From JADJOM01 sp046327715 (lineage in GTDB: Bacteria > Gemmatimonadota > Gemmatimonadetes > Gemmatimonadales > GWC2-71-9): a stretch of 64,000 nt of DNA. Positions 6,330 to 13,871 of the stretch are shown here, one piece after another. The DNA lies in the NCBI GenBank assembly GCA_046327715.1, contig JAXLXY010000007.1, forward strand, positions 1-64,000. The letters run 5' to 3'. Made by a program: the position numbers and the translations under genes. Numbering within the stretch: position 1 is the stretch's first letter; the number at the start of each line of letters is the position of its first letter. Below the pieces are notes generated by a model that searched no databases, was not told the DNA's origin, and saw only the letters and a program-made list of their open reading frames with translations.

Positions 6330-9300
6330 ATGTTCACCCACCTCCACGTCCACTCCTGGTTCTCCTTCGGCACCGGGGTCTCGAGCCCCGAGGTCCTGGC
6401 GCGGCAGGCGGCCGCGCGCGGCTTCACCGCGCTGGCCTGCACCGACACCAACGGCGTCTATGGCGCGGTGGAGTTCCAGCAGGCGGCGGAGGCGCACGGC
6501 CTGCGGCCCATCCACGGCGCGCACCTGGTGCACGGCGGGCAGGAGGCCGTGGCGCTGGCCACCGACGAGCGGGGGTGGGCGGCGCTGTGCCGGGCCATCA
6601 GCCACATCCACTGGGCAGGCGAACGCCGGGAAGCGGGAAACGGGAAACGGGAAGTGGGGACGCCCGGCGATCGGTGCACGGATCCCCTGCCGCGGGAGAG
6701 TTCCGCTTCCCGCTTCCCGCTTCCCGTTTCCCGTGACCTGTCGGCACTCCTCGCCGCCGACCGCGCCGGCCTCCTCCTCCTTTCGCAGGACGTCGCCTTC
6801 CTGGAGGACCTGGTGCGCCGCTCCGGGCCGGCGGATGTCTACGGCGAGCTGCGGCCCGGGAAGCACCGCCACGCGGTCGTCGCGGCGGCCACGCGGCTGG
6901 GCCTGCCGGTGGTGGTCACCGGCGGGGTGATGTTCGCCAACGCGGAGGACTGGGCCCGCCACCGGCTGCGGGTGGCGATTGCCAGGAATGCGGGGCTGGA
7001 GGACGACGAGGAAGGCGGTACGGCGGTACGGCGGTATGGCGGTAACGGTGAAGAAGCCGCATTACCGCCCTACCGCCCTACCGCCCTACCGTCGGCCTGG
7101 CTCCGCCCCGCCGACGACCTCGCGCGGCACTTCCCCGACCGGCCCGACGCGATGCTGCGGGCGGAGGAGCTGGCCGAGCGGTGCCGGTACCGGATCCCGG
7201 TGGGGGCGCGGGTGGTGGCGCCGCGGTTCGCCGACACCACCGACGCGCTGCAGCGACTGCGGGCGCTGGCGTGGCGGGGCGCGGAGCGGCGCTACGGCAT
7301 GGTGGCGCCGATCACCCGCGACCGGCTGGAGCACGAGCTCACGATCATCGCGCAGAAGGGGTTCGCCGACTACTTCCTGGTGGTGCACGACATCGTGCAG
7401 CACGGCCCCACCCACTGCGGCCGCGGCTCGGTGGCCAACTCCATCGTGAGCTACTGCCTCGGCATCACCCACGTCGATCCGCTGGGCGCCGGGCTGCTGT
7501 TCGAGCGCTTCCTCAACCCGGAGCGGAAGGACCCGCCCGACATCGACCTTGACTTCCCCTGGGACGAGCGCGACCAGATCCTGGCCTGGGTGTTCCGCCG
7601 CTACCCCCGGCCCCGCGCGGCGATGGTGGCCAACCACAACTGCTTCCGGCTGCGCGGCGCGCTGCGCGAGGTGGCCAAGGTGTACGGCCGCCCCCCGGGC
7701 GAGATCCGCGAGGTCACCCGGCGCTTCCCCTGGTTCAGCGAGGACGAGTCCATCGGCGAGCTGCTGGCCCGCCACCCCAACTTCCAGGGCCTCAACCTGC
7801 CGGCGGTGTGGCAGGAGCTGGCGCGGGCGGCGGAGCCGCTGGTGGGCACGCCGCGGCATCTCTCGCTGCATCCCGGCGGGGTGGTGATCGTGCCGCAGGC
7901 GCTCACCGACTACGTGCCGCTGGAGACCGCGGCCAAGCGGCTCGACGGCCACCCCGACCTGCCGGTGCCGGTGATCCAGTTCGAGAAGGACGGCGCGGAG
8001 GACGCGGGGCTGGTGAAGATCGACCTGCTGGGCAACCGCTCGCTGGCGGTGATCCGCGACGCGATCGCCGAGGTGCGGGTGCACACCGGGCGGCGCATCG
8101 ACTACACCGCCGACGACCCCGAGGACGACCCGGCCACCCGCGCCCTCTTCCGCACCGGGCAGACCATGGGCGTCTTCTACACCGAGAGCCCGGCCTCGCG
8201 GCTCCTGTGCGCCAAGTCGCGGGCGGAGCACTTCGAGCTGCTGGTGCTCAACACCAGCATCATCCGTCCCGCCTCCAACCGCTTCATCCGGGTGTACCTG
8301 GAGCGGCTGCATGGCGCGCCGTACCAGCCGCTCGACCCGTCGCTGCAGGACACCCTGGCCGAGACCTTCGGGGTGATGGTTTACCAGGAGGACGTGGTGA
8401 ACGTCTGCGCCGCCTTCGCGGGGCTGCCGCTCGCCACCGGCGACGGGGTGCGCAAGGCGCTCTCCAAGAAGCGGCCGGTGAAGGCGCTGGCGGCGTACGC
8501 GGCGGAGTTCTTCGCCGGCGCCGCGCGGCTGGGCCGCGACCCGGACACCGCCGCGAAGGTGTGGGAGATGGTGCTCTCCTTTGCCGGCTACAGCTTCTGC
8601 AAGGGGCACTCCTGCTCCTACATCAAGGTGGCGCAGCACTCCTGCTACCTGCGGGCCCACTATCCCGCCGAGTTCATGGCGGCGGTGCTCGCCAACGGCG
8701 GGGGGTTCTACCGGCCCTTTGCCTACGTGGCGGAGGCCATGCGCATGGGCCTCACCGTCCGGCCGCCCGACGTCAACGCCAGCCGCTTCCGCACCACCGG
8801 GAGCGGCCGCGAGGTGCGGGTCGGGTTCCAGTTCATCAAGGGGTTGTCGGCCGATGCCGTGGCGCGGCTCGAGAGGGCGCGGGAGACGGGAAGCGGGAAG
8901 CGGGAAGCGGGAAGCGGGGAGCGGCGACCGAGCGCCCTTCAGGAGCCGCGTAGCGGCGACTCGGGCGCGAGGGAGGGCGGGAAGCGGGAAGCGGAAGGCA
9001 CCCATGCGCCGATGGTCCGGCCGGTGGAGGCCGCACCGCACCGGGGCGGCGGCGGGGTGGTATCGGTGCGGCCGGAGCCGGCCGGCCCATCGGCCCGGCC
9101 CGACACGCCGGCCCCCTTCACCTCGCTCGACGACCTCCGCACCCGCACCGGCATCACCGCCGACGACCTGCGGCTGCTGGTGCAGGTGGGCGCCTGCGAC
9201 TCCATCGCGGCGGGGATGACCCGGCCGATGCTGCTGTGGGCGATCGACAGTGAACAGCGGGAAGTGGGAAGCGGGAACCGGGAAGCGGAGCGGGCAATGG

Positions 9301-9749
9301 CTGGTTCCCGTTTCCCGCTTCCCGTTTCCCGGCCCGCCGTCCCCGCCCTCAAGGAATACACCCCCGACCGCCGCCGGCAGGCCGAGTATGCCCTGCTCGG
9401 CTTCACCACCGACAGCCACCCGATGGACCTCTACCGCGACCTGCTGGCCCGGCTGCGGATCACCCCCAGCACCCGCCTGGCCGACCACGTGGGGCACAGC
9501 GTGCTCTGCGCCGGGCTGCTCACCACCGCCAAGCCGGTCTCCACCGTCAAGGACGAGCCGATGGAGTTCGCCACCTTCGACGACGGCGCCGGGCTGATCG
9601 AGGCCGTGCTCTTCCCCGATATATATAGAAAGCGCGGCCACGTGCTGTTCGACCAGGGGCCGTTCGTCTTCCGCGGCAAGGTGGAACAGGAATTCGGCGC
9701 CGTGACGCTCACCATCACCAGCCTCGACCGGCTGGAGCGGCTGCGGTAG
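6330..9749 (+). CDS. dnaE2: Error-prone DNA polymerase III alpha subunit (DnaE2/ImuC)
   Basis: A 1139-residue C-family polymerase for translesion synthesis in induced mutagenesis. The PHP domain opens with MFTHLHVHSWFSF; the palm holds the catalytic acidic triplet PDIDLDF (Asp404, Asp406, Asp408) after the signature GRGSVANSIVSYCLGIT; finger motifs (KKRPVKALAAYAAEF, FAGYSFCKGHSCSYIKVA) and a C-terminal OB fold follow. The ATG at 6330 begins exactly at the PHP domain. Four low-complexity blocks interrupt the conserved sequence, all in frame: residues about 100-135, 229-254, 853-910 and 977-1001, encoded by minisatellites. No imuA or imuB is adjacent; upstream tag suggests a repair context. Whether the repeat peptides are tolerated in a working enzyme is untested. 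Confidence 0.93.
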   Translation: MFTHLHVHSWFSFGTGVSSPEVLARQAAARGFTALACTDTNGVYGAVEFQQAAEAHGLRPIHGAHLVHGGQEAVALATDERGWAALCRAISHIHWAGERREAGNGKREVGTPGDRCTDPLPRESSASRFPLPVSRDLSALLAADRAGLLLLSQDVAFLEDLVRRSGPADVYGELRPGKHRHAVVAAATRLGLPVVVTGGVMFANAEDWARHRLRVAIARNAGLEDDEEGGTAVRRYGGNGEEAALPPYRPTALPSAWLRPADDLARHFPDRPDAMLRAEELAERCRYRIPVGARVVAPRFADTTDALQRLRALAWRGAERRYGMVAPITRDRLEHELTIIAQKGFADYFLVVHDIVQHGPTHCGRGSVANSIVSYCLGITHVDPLGAGLLFERFLNPERKDPPDIDLDFPWDERDQILAWVFRRYPRPRAAMVANHNCFRLRGALREVAKVYGRPPGEIREVTRRFPWFSEDESIGELLARHPNFQGLNLPAVWQELARAAEPLVGTPRHLSLHPGGVVIVPQALTDYVPLETAAKRLDGHPDLPVPVIQFEKDGAEDAGLVKIDLLGNRSLAVIRDAIAEVRVHTGRRIDYTADDPEDDPATRALFRTGQTMGVFYTESPASRLLCAKSRAEHFELLVLNTSIIRPASNRFIRVYLERLHGAPYQPLDPSLQDTLAETFGVMVYQEDVVNVCAAFAGLPLATGDGVRKALSKKRPVKALAAYAAEFFAGAARLGRDPDTAAKVWEMVLSFAGYSFCKGHSCSYIKVAQHSCYLRAHYPAEFMAAVLANGGGFYRPFAYVAEAMRMGLTVRPPDVNASRFRTTGSGREVRVGFQFIKGLSADAVARLERARETGSGKREAGSGERRPSALQEPRSGDSGAREGGKREAEGTHAPMVRPVEAAPHRGGGGVVSVRPEPAGPSARPDTPAPFTSLDDLRTRTGITADDLRLLVQVGACDSIAAGMTRPMLLWAIDSEQREVGSGNREAERAMAGSRFPLPVSRPAVPALKEYTPDRRRQAEYALLGFTTDSHPMDLYRDLLARLRITPSTRLADHVGHSVLCAGLLTTAKPVSTVKDEPMEFATFDDGAGLIEAVLFPDIYRKRGHVLFDQGPFVFRGKVEQEFGAVTLTITSLDRLERLR
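6627..6734. repeat. In-frame GGGAAGC inverted insertion in dnaE2 (site 1)
   Basis: A purine arm at 6627-6660 and a pyrimidine arm at 6701-6734 flank a 40-base centre within the PHP-domain coding region. They translate as repeat peptides of the types REAGNGKREVG and SRFPLPVSR. The reading frame is kept. Confidence 0.9.
7014..7091. repeat. In-frame GGCGGTAC inverted insertion in dnaE2 (site 2)
   Basis: A different unit is used here: GGCGGTAC/GGCGGTAT repeated about four times (7014-7046), then TACCGCCC repeated about four times in the complementary orientation (7061-7091). It encodes GGTAVRRYGGNG...PPYRPTALPS. The arms are complementary and could form a hairpin. Confidence 0.88.
8886..8996. 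repeat. In-frame GGGAAGC insertion with 19-bp motif in dnaE2 (site 3)
   Basis: Purine units at 8886-8920 and 8979-8996 flank a centre containing GGAGCCGCGTAGCGGCGAC (8942-8960), the reverse copy of the motif at 39-57. Only purine arms are present. The peptide (ETGSGKREAGSGKREAG type) sits in a linker before the C-terminal OB region and is followed by a further low-complexity Pro/Gly-rich stretch to about base 9110. Confidence 0.88.
9257..9331. repeat. In-frame GGGAAGC inverted insertion in dnaE2 (site 4)
   Basis: A purine arm at 9257-9290 and a pyrimidine arm at 9303-9331 are separated by 12 bases. They encode EQREVGSGNREAERA and SRFPLPVSRP. The flanking polymerase sequence (MLLWAIDS before, ALKEYTPDRRRQAEYALLGF after) continues in the same frame. 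Confidence 0.9.
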
Positions 9750-9841
9750 CAGGGACGGGAGGGCCCAGGGATCCAAAGCCCCACCAGCGGCGTATCCAGA
9801 ACGTACCCGGAGCCCCTTCCCGGCCCCCTCCCGGAGCCCGC

Positions 9842-11215
9842 ATGTCGCTGTGGCGCATCCTCACCGAGCCGATCCTCGAGGAAACCCGGCGGAACCTGGC
9901 CCGCTCCCGGGCCCGGGTGCCGCTCCACCTGCAGGGCCCCCGCCAGATGCTGGGCCGCGGCGGGAACGGCTGCGGCGCCACCATCGGCGCCATGCCCCGC
10001 TGCGACTTCGCCTGCGTCGGGTGCTACCTCGGCGAGGAGGCCAACCAGGTCCCGCCGGCCCCGCTCGAGGAGATCAAGGCCCAGATGCGGGCCCTGCGCC
10101 CCACCCTTGGCAACGCCGGCAACCTGCAGCTCACCGACGGCGAGGTCACGCTCCGGCCGGTGGAGGAGGTGATCGAGCTGCTCCGGTATGCCCAGTCGCT
10201 CGGCCTCATCCCCATGCTCATGACCCACGGCGACAGCTTCCGCCGCCGGCCCGGCCTGCTGGAGCGGCTGGTGGTGGAGGGGGGCCTGGTCGAGGTCAGC
10301 ATCCACATTGACACCACCCAGCGCGGCCGCCTGGGCGCGGACTACCGCCACGCGCGCACCGAGGAGGAGCTGATGCCGCTCCGGGAGGAATTCGCCCGGA
10401 TGCTGCGCACCGTGGCGCGGACCACCGGCCGCCCGCTTCGGCCCGCCACGACCATGACGGTCACGGCCGAGAACCTCGCCGGGGTCCCGGCGGTGGTCCG
10501 GTGGCTCACTCACAACGCCGACATCTTCCGGCTGGTGAGCTTCCAGCCCGTGGCCCAGGTGGGGCGCACCGAGGCGGGGCTGGGCGGCGGGGTAAGCGTC
10601 GAGGCGCTGTGGCGGGGGATCGCCGAGGGGCTGGGCGGCGCCGACCAGGGGGAGGTGCTCGAGCGGTCGTTCGTGCACGTGGGGCACCCCGATTGCACCC
10701 GCTACCTTCCCGGGATGGTCTCCCGCGACGAGGGCCGTGCCCCCGCCTTCCACCCCGCCCGCACCGAGGGCGCGGCGAACGCGCGCTTCTACGACGGCTT
10801 CCTGGAGCGCTTCGGCGGGGTGAGCTTCCGGCTGGATTCGCCGCTGGAGAAGGCCGCGCGGATGCTGGCGCTGGCCGCCCGGGAGCCGCGCTTCGTGCTG
10901 GGGGGCCTCGGGCCCTACCTCATGCTGCTGGCGCGGCAGGCCGACCCGGCGCGGCCACTCCGCTTCCTGTGGCGCCTGTTGCGCCGCCAGGCAGGGCTCC
11001 ACTCGCTGGTGATCGTGAGCCACCACTTCATGAGCCGGGCGGAGGTGGACACCCCGCGTGGCCGGGAGCGCCTGGACCTGTGCGTGTTCCATGTGCCGGT
11101 CCACGGCGCGCTGGTGCCGATGTGCGAGGTGAACACCATGGGCGTGCGGGACGCGTACTACGCGCAGCTGAGCCGGTCCCGCCGCGCGCCCGGCGTGGTG
11201 GCCACGGCGGGATGA
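9842..11215 (+). CDS. Radical SAM protein in arsenosugar-type cluster
   Basis: A 457-residue radical SAM enzyme with the canonical CxxxCxxC cluster motif at Cys54, Cys58 and Cys61 (PRCDFACVGCY), followed by the expected SAM-binding region (NLQLTDGEVTL). The C-terminal third has two arginine-flanked hydrophobic stretches and HHFMSRAEVDT, with a conserved-looking Cys near VPMCEVNTMGV. GGAG lies seven bases before the ATG. It is the first gene of a seven-gene operon with ArsS and ArsM; the next gene starts one base after its stop. The reaction is unknown; context suggests modification of an arsenical or a lipid carrier. Confidence 0.8.
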   Translation: MSLWRILTEPILEETRRNLARSRARVPLHLQGPRQMLGRGGNGCGATIGAMPRCDFACVGCYLGEEANQVPPAPLEEIKAQMRALRPTLGNAGNLQLTDGEVTLRPVEEVIELLRYAQSLGLIPMLMTHGDSFRRRPGLLERLVVEGGLVEVSIHIDTTQRGRLGADYRHARTEEELMPLREEFARMLRTVARTTGRPLRPATTMTVTAENLAGVPAVVRWLTHNADIFRLVSFQPVAQVGRTEAGLGGGVSVEALWRGIAEGLGGADQGEVLERSFVHVGHPDCTRYLPGMVSRDEGRAPAFHPARTEGAANARFYDGFLERFGGVSFRLDSPLEKAARMLALAAREPRFVLGGLGPYLMLLARQADPARPLRFLWRLLRRQAGLHSLVIVSHHFMSRAEVDTPRGRERLDLCVFHVPVHGALVPMCEVNTMGVRDAYYAQLSRSRRAPGVVATAG

Positions 11216-11216
11216 G

Positions 11217-11729
11217 GTGACGCGCCGGGCCGCGTGGGGCGCGGCGCTGACCGCCACCCTGGCGGCGCTCTGGCTGGGCGGACGCCCGCTGGCCTGGTGG
11301 ATCACGCTCGGCCTGCTCGGGCTCGGGTTCCCGGGAACGGCCACGATCACGCCGGAAGCCCTGGCGCGGTCCCTCGCGGGCAGCAACCCGCCGGCCCTGT
11401 TCGACGCGCGCGAGGCGGCGGAGTTCGCGGTGAGCCACCTCCCCGGGGCCCGGCTGGTGGATGGGGCCGCCGGCGCCACGATCCCACCGCCCCCGGCGCC
11501 CGGCGCCACGGCGGTGGTCTATTGTTCCGTGGGCTATCGGAGCAGCCGCCTGGTCGAGGCACTGGAACGCCGTGGCTGGTCCGGAGTCCAGAGCCTCGAG
11601 GGCGGAATCTTCGGCTGGGCCACCCGGAGACTGCCCCTGGTGGACGGCGCCGGACGTCCCACACCGCTGGTCCATTCCTACGGCTGGCCGGTGCGCTTCC
11701 TGCTCCCCCCGCCCCTGCGGGGTGAGTGA
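11217..11729 (+). CDS. Membrane-anchored rhodanese-like protein
   Basis: A 170-residue protein with an N-terminal hydrophobic anchor (residues about 8-38) and a rhodanese domain with active-site Cys103 in YCSVGYRSS, the six-residue loop typical of sulfurtransferases acting on sulfur or selenium; the size of the loop cannot discriminate these from arsenate-type domains with certainty. The start is a GTG at 11217, one base after the radical SAM stop, with an overlapping GAGG as ribosome site. It may handle sulfur transfer for thio-arsenicals, but that is inference from context. Confidence 0.8.
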   Translation: MTRRAAWGAALTATLAALWLGGRPLAWWITLGLLGLGFPGTATITPEALARSLAGSNPPALFDAREAAEFAVSHLPGARLVDGAAGATIPPPPAPGATAVVYCSVGYRSSRLVEALERRGWSGVQSLEGGIFGWATRRLPLVDGAGRPTPLVHSYGWPVRFLLPPPLRGE

Positions 11730-11789
11730 GCGGGCCGGAGATCCGAATCACGCTGGCCCACGTACCTCATCATCCACGAGCCACGACCC

Positions 11790-12137
11790 ATGACCGACCA
11801 CCAGCACTACTATCACGCCCCCGACCTGGGCCGCTTCGCGGAAGTCGGCAAGGGCAATCCCGAGTTGTGGCAGAAGTTCCTCGGCTGGTACAGCGCCGTG
11901 TTTGCCGAGGGGGCGCTGTCGCAGCGGGAGAAGGCGCTGATCGCGCTGGCGGTGGCCCACGCCGTCCAGTGCCCCTACTGCATCGACGCCTACAGTACCG
12001 CCTCCCTGGAGCATGGCTCCAACGAGGAACAGATGACCGAGGCGGTACACGTGGCGGCCGCGATCCGCGGCGGGGCCTCGCTGGTCCATGGGGTCCAGAT
12101 GCGCAATCACCTCCACCAACTGGGCATGCAGCCGTGA
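11790..12137 (+). CDS. AhpD-like peroxidase-type protein of arsenosugar clusters
   Basis: A 115-residue carboxymuconolactone decarboxylase/AhpD fold protein with the redox pair Cys61-Pro-Tyr-Cys64 followed by DAYS, and downstream His residues (LVHGVQMRNH). The family is a known companion of ArsS and ArsM in arsenosugar gene sets, where some homologues carry selenocysteine in place of the first Cys; here both are Cys. Its TGA overlaps the GTG start of arsS by GTGA, indicating translational coupling. The precise role is unsettled. Confidence 0.85.
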   Translation: MTDHQHYYHAPDLGRFAEVGKGNPELWQKFLGWYSAVFAEGALSQREKALIALAVAHAVQCPYCIDAYSTASLEHGSNEEQMTEAVHVAAAIRGGASLVHGVQMRNHLHQLGMQP

Positions 12138-13180
12138 CCGTGCTTCCCACGCTCCACAAGCAGCAGCACCCGCTGGCGGCGGGCGCCGCGCAGCTCGCGC
12201 GGCTCCACCACCTGCGCCTGGAGCGGAGCTTTCCGCGCGCGCTCGAGGGGGCGGGCCTGTGGCCGCTGCAGCCCACCGGGATCGAGGTCCTGCAGGTGAA
12301 CGTGGGCAAGAAGTGCAACCAGACCTGCCGCCACTGCCACGTGGATGCGGGGCCCGACCGCACCGAGATGATGCCCGACGACGTGGTGGAGGCCTGCCTC
12401 ACGGTGCTGCGGGACCACCCGATCCCGACGCTCGATATCACCGGGGGCGCACCGGAGCTGCATCCCGCCTTCCGGCGCCTGGTGACCACGGCGCGCGGGC
12501 TGGGCCGGCGGGTGATCGACCGCTGCAACCTGACCATCACGCGGCTCCCCAACTACCGCTACCTGCCGGCCTTCCTGGCCGAGCACCGGGTGGAGATCGT
12601 GGCCTCGCTGCCGTACTACCAGGCGCGCCAGACCGACACCCAGCGGGGCGACGGCGTGTTCGACGATTCCATCGCGGCGCTGCAGGAGCTCAACGCGCTG
12701 GGCTACGGTCATCCCGGGACGGGCCTGGTGCTCAACCTCGTCACCAACCCGGTGGGGGCCTTCCTGCCGCCGGCGCAGGGCGCGGCAGAGCGGGAATGGC
12801 GCGAGCGGCTGCAGCGGCAGCACGGGGTGGTCTTCACCCGTCTCTTCACCATCACCAACATGCCGGTGAGCCGGTTCCTCGAGCACCTCGATGAGCGCCA
12901 GCAGACGGAGGCGTACCTCGCCCGGCTAGTGCAGGCCTTCAACCCGGCGGCCGCCGCCGGCGTGATGTGCCGCACCACCCTTTCGGTGGGGTGGGACGGC
13001 CGCCTCTACGACTGCGACTTCAACCAGCAGCTCGACCTGCCGGTGGAGTCGCGGGTGCCGCGCACCATCTTCGAGTTCGAGGAGGCCGCGCTCGCCGGGC
13101 GCCACATCGCGGTGGCGCCGCACTGCTTCGGCTGCACCGCGGGCGGTGGTTCGAGCTGCGGCGGCGCGCTCGATGGCTGA
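12134..13180 (+). CDS. arsS: Arsenosugar biosynthesis radical SAM protein ArsS
   Basis: A 348-residue radical SAM/Cys-rich protein. The cluster motif is Cys61-NQT-Cys65-RH-Cys68, followed by the SAM contact LDITGGAPEL and the family pattern RCNLTI. The C-terminal Cys-rich part contains CRTTLSVGWDGRLYDCDFNQQ-type residues and CFGCTAGGGSSCGG. In the family ArsS is proposed to attach a deoxyadenosyl-derived group to dimethylarsenite on the way to arsenosugars. I chose the GTG at 12134 (GTGA overlap with the AhpD-like gene); a second GTG lies at 12140. The longer open frame back to 11726 only shadows the AhpD-like gene. Confidence 0.9.
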   Translation: MTVLPTLHKQQHPLAAGAAQLARLHHLRLERSFPRALEGAGLWPLQPTGIEVLQVNVGKKCNQTCRHCHVDAGPDRTEMMPDDVVEACLTVLRDHPIPTLDITGGAPELHPAFRRLVTTARGLGRRVIDRCNLTITRLPNYRYLPAFLAEHRVEIVASLPYYQARQTDTQRGDGVFDDSIAALQELNALGYGHPGTGLVLNLVTNPVGAFLPPAQGAAEREWRERLQRQHGVVFTRLFTITNMPVSRFLEHLDERQQTEAYLARLVQAFNPAAAAGVMCRTTLSVGWDGRLYDCDFNQQLDLPVESRVPRTIFEFEEAALAGRHIAVAPHCFGCTAGGGSSCGGALDG

Positions 13181-13871
13181 CGCCCGCCGCCGGACCCTGC
13201 TGCTCCGCCTGGCACTGGTGGCCCTGGGGATCGCCGCGCTGGTGCTGGGCGGCCGCCAGCTCGCCGGGCTCATTCCCGCCTTCGTGGCCCGGGTCACCGC
13301 CCTCGGCGCGCTCGCGCCGGTGGTGTTCGTGCTGGCGTATGCCGCGGCCGTGGTGGCCTTCATTCCCGGCTCGCTGCTCACCCTCGCCGCCGGCGCGGCC
13401 TTCGGGCTGGGGCGCGGGGTGGTGGTGGTGCTCCTGGGCGCAACCCTGGGAGGGTCGCTCGCGTTCCTCATCGCGCGCTACGCTGCCCGGGCCCACGTGG
13501 CGCGCGCGGTGGCCGGCAATCCCCGCTTCGCGGCCATCGACCGCGCCATCGGCCGCGACGGCCGCCGCATGGTCTTCCTGCTCCGGCTCTCCCCGGTGTT
13601 CCCCTTCAACCTGCTCAACTACGGCCTCGGCCTCACCACGGTGCGCTTCACGGACTACGTCGTCGCTTCCATCGGCATGCTCCCCGGCACCATCCTCTAC
13701 GTCTACTACGGCAAGGTCGCGGGCGATGTCGCCGCGCTGGCGAGCGGCGCCGCTCCCGCCCGGGGCGCCGGGCACTACGTCGTGCTCGCCCTCGGGCTGG
13801 CCGCCACGATCGGGGTGACGGTCCTGGTGACCCGCACCGCGCGCCGCGCCCTCGCGGAAGCCGGCGCATGA
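13173..13871 (+). CDS. TVP38/TMEM64 (DedA-superfamily) membrane protein
   Basis: A 232-residue integral membrane protein with about five hydrophobic segments and the family motif region FIPGSLLTLAAGAAFGLGRG, then FLLRLSPVFPFNLLNYGLGLT. The ATG at 13173 overlaps the arsS stop by eight bases and the stop overlaps the next gene by ATGA, placing it firmly in the operon. TVP38 proteins are recurrent neighbours of arsM/arsS. Transport or lipid scrambling of an arsenical intermediate is a plausible role without direct evidence. Confidence 0.87.
   Translation: MADARRRTLLLRLALVALGIAALVLGGRQLAGLIPAFVARVTALGALAPVVFVLAYAAAVVAFIPGSLLTLAAGAAFGLGRGVVVVLLGATLGGSLAFLIARYAARAHVARAVAGNPRFAAIDRAIGRDGRRMVFLLRLSPVFPFNLLNYGLGLTTVRFTDYVVASIGMLPGTILYVYYGKVAGDVAALASGAAPARGAGHYVVLALGLAATIGVTVLVTRTARRALAEAGA

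Noticed and set aside
7086..9776. Minus-strand open frame of 896 codons over dnaE2
   Set aside because: Shadow of the polymerase gene; no family features, and it is held open by GC bias and stop-free repeats.
11790..13180. Selenocysteine in the AhpD-like protein or ArsS
   Set aside because: The relevant positions are encoded as Cys and no in-frame TGA interrupts either gene; the TGA stops end natural C termini.
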